Below are positions 5,319 to 6,355 of a stretch of DNA of 6,355 nt, piece by piece. The notes under the pieces are model-generated. The model searched no databases. It was given only the letters and a program-made list of their open reading frames with translations, and was not told where the DNA came from. Position numbers and translations under genes: made by a program. The first letter of the stretch is position 1, and each line of letters begins with the position of its first letter. Where the stretch lies: assembly GCA_011049095.1 (NCBI GenBank), contig DSDE01000190.1:1-6355 (forward strand), in the 5' to 3' direction. Origin of the DNA: Fidelibacterota bacterium. Lineage in GTDB: Bacteria; Fidelibacterota; Fidelibacteria; Fidelibacterales; DSDE01.

Positions 5319-6355
5319 TTAGATGTTTCCTTCATACTTTTTAACCCAGCGACTGTAGAAAAAGATGCCAATCGCTGAAGCTAAACCTACTAACGCAAAT
5401 TGATACCATAGTTTATAGGGATGATAAGTCTGCCATAAAAGCTGTGTTGCTTCAATGGCATTTATATTGAGCTCTGAAAGCAGCCTATCAAAGGCTTGCG
5501 GCCTGCTCATTTCTTCAGTTATGGATAGATTTTCCGCCATATATCGAAGCGCCAGGTTCGCCTTATCTCCCATTTTGTCGTAAACTTGTCCCCCCATTAG
5601 ACTGCCATAGCCCCAGCCCACCGCCAGTGGTATATTGGCATATCCCATATAGAGTCCCTTTTGGCCAGCCGGAGCGATTACACCCAGGTATTCATTCATT
5701 TTCGGGCTGGCCATCATTTCTCCCACGCTAAAAAAAGCAATACCCAGCAGCACCATCCAGCCAATCATTGTGAATCCGGCCAATACAAGCCCAAATGAAG
5801 AGATGACGATGCCGAAAAAGATGGATGAGACCCGACGCATTCTGGAAACAAGCCAGGAAACAAGCAAGACAAACAAAACAATGAGTCCTGAATTGATATT
5901 AATCATCCACTCCTGTGTCATCATCACACCGCGTGTTGTCTCTGTGGTCATAAAGCTGGGCAAATTCAGTGCGCTGACAATCATTGAGCTGTCAACCCAG
6001 TCAACGATAAAATTTGGCAGCATATCAAAAAGCTGCATAAACATCAGCCAAAAACCAGACATAATAAGAATAAAAACGCCCAATCGCGGCTGAATGATAT
6101 TCTTTAAAGTCATTGTGAGAATTGTCAAAGGATTGCCTGACTGGTCTCCTCCGGCAGGAATCTCTTTATATGTTAAAAGCATAAAATAATTGAGACTGAC
6201 CACGACTGCACAGCCATAAAAAACGGCAGGCCAACTGATACCATAGAGAAAATGTGCCAATGGCGGCCCTAAAAAACCGCCAATATTGACCAGCATATAA
6301 AAAGCACCCCAGCCAACACTGCTATTTTTCTCAGTCAATGTCTGTACCAGGCTGC
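5319..6355 (-). CDS. MFS transporter, POT/PTR-like (5' end outside window)
   Basis: The C-terminal 345 codons of an inner-membrane major facilitator transporter. The reading frame is open to the right edge (S-L-V-Q-T-L-T-E-K before NSSVGWG), so the gene is partial. The TTG at 6338 is not a believable start because coding continues upstream of it in the middle of the family's conserved region. About eight membrane helices are visible, so roughly the first four of twelve are missing. GWGAFYMLVNIGGFLGPPLA matches the POT-family helix with the FYMxINxG pattern. SVGEMMASPKMNEYLGVIAP followed by GLYMGYANIPLAVG matches the POT-like E-x-x-x-SP region of the second half. The loop before the last helix is unusually long, about 60 residues (YDKMGDKANLAL to YHPYKLW). 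Known POT members carry di- and tripeptides with protons, but the substrate here cannot be inferred. The small exported gene follows after 17 nt. Confidence 0.88.
   Translation of the reverse strand, partial: SLVQTLTEKNSSVGWGAFYMLVNIGGFLGPPLAHFLYGISWPAVFYGCAVVVSLNYFMLLTYKEIPAGGDQSGNPLTILTMTLKNIIQPRLGVFILIMSGFWLMFMQLFDMLPNFIVDWVDSSMIVSALNLPSFMTTETTRGVMMTQEWMININSGLIVLFVLLVSWLVSRMRRVSSIFFGIVISSFGLVLAGFTMIGWMVLLGIAFFSVGEMMASPKMNEYLGVIAPAGQKGLYMGYANIPLAVGWGYGSLMGGQVYDKMGDKANLALRYMAENLSITEEMSRPQAFDRLLSELNINAIEATQLLWQTYHPYKLWYQFALVGLASAIGIFFYSRWVKKYEGNI

Noticed and set aside
5770..6093. Plus-strand 107-codon frame opposite the MFS gene
   Set aside because: Antisense to membrane helices; its polar, threonine- and lysine-rich composition is typical of a shadow of hydrophobic codons.
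6336..6338. TTG as start codon of the MFS gene
   Set aside because: The frame stays open to the window edge, the missing first helices lie upstream, and there is no Shine-Dalgarno sequence; it is an internal leucine codon.

Overview
All supported genes lie on the minus strand, so the window reads from right to left. Base composition is moderately AT-rich. FtsK, signal peptides and a glycine-cleavage T protein indicate a bacterium, and the periplasmic-type exports suggest a Gram-negative one. Three starts (the partial gene at the left edge, gcvT and the small secreted gene) have the same strong Shine-Dalgarno sequence AAAGGAG, 6 to 8 nt from the ATG. The FtsK motor has a short lineage-type insertion, which could fit a deep-branching group such as the FCB superphylum. 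That placement is a weak inference; no rRNA or other taxonomic marker is present.

In transcription order: (1) the C-terminal two thirds of a 12-TM MFS transporter of the POT-like type, running off the right edge (5319-6355); (2) a 113-aa exported protein 17 nt downstream, whose mature part resembles small secreted OB-fold proteins related to toxin B subunits (4960-5301); (3) a perfect 9-bp inverted repeat that looks like a bidirectional terminator (4901-4937); (4) a protein of about 390 aa that looks like an uncharacterised alpha/alpha-toroid (six-hairpin glycosidase-like) family, with an unclear 5' end (3681 to about 4850); (5) gcvT, aminomethyltransferase (2524-3621); (6) ftsK/spoIIIE, DNA translocase, starting 4 nt after the gcvT stop (105-2519); (7) the first 18 codons of another gene (1-55), with a good ribosome binding site 49 nt after ftsK.

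The MFS and small secreted genes look like one transcription unit ended by the hairpin. gcvT and ftsK look like a second, translationally coupled unit that probably continues into the gene at the left edge. The toroid gene sits between the two units. Nothing links the genes into one pathway: ftsK and gcvT are housekeeping, and the other three are transport or envelope functions of unknown substrate.

I see no CRISPR array, tRNA, rRNA, insertion sequence, phage gene or recognisable defence system. The observations most worth following are the small secreted protein, the toroid protein, and the missing conventional start of the latter. There is no gene-free stretch longer than about 110 bases.
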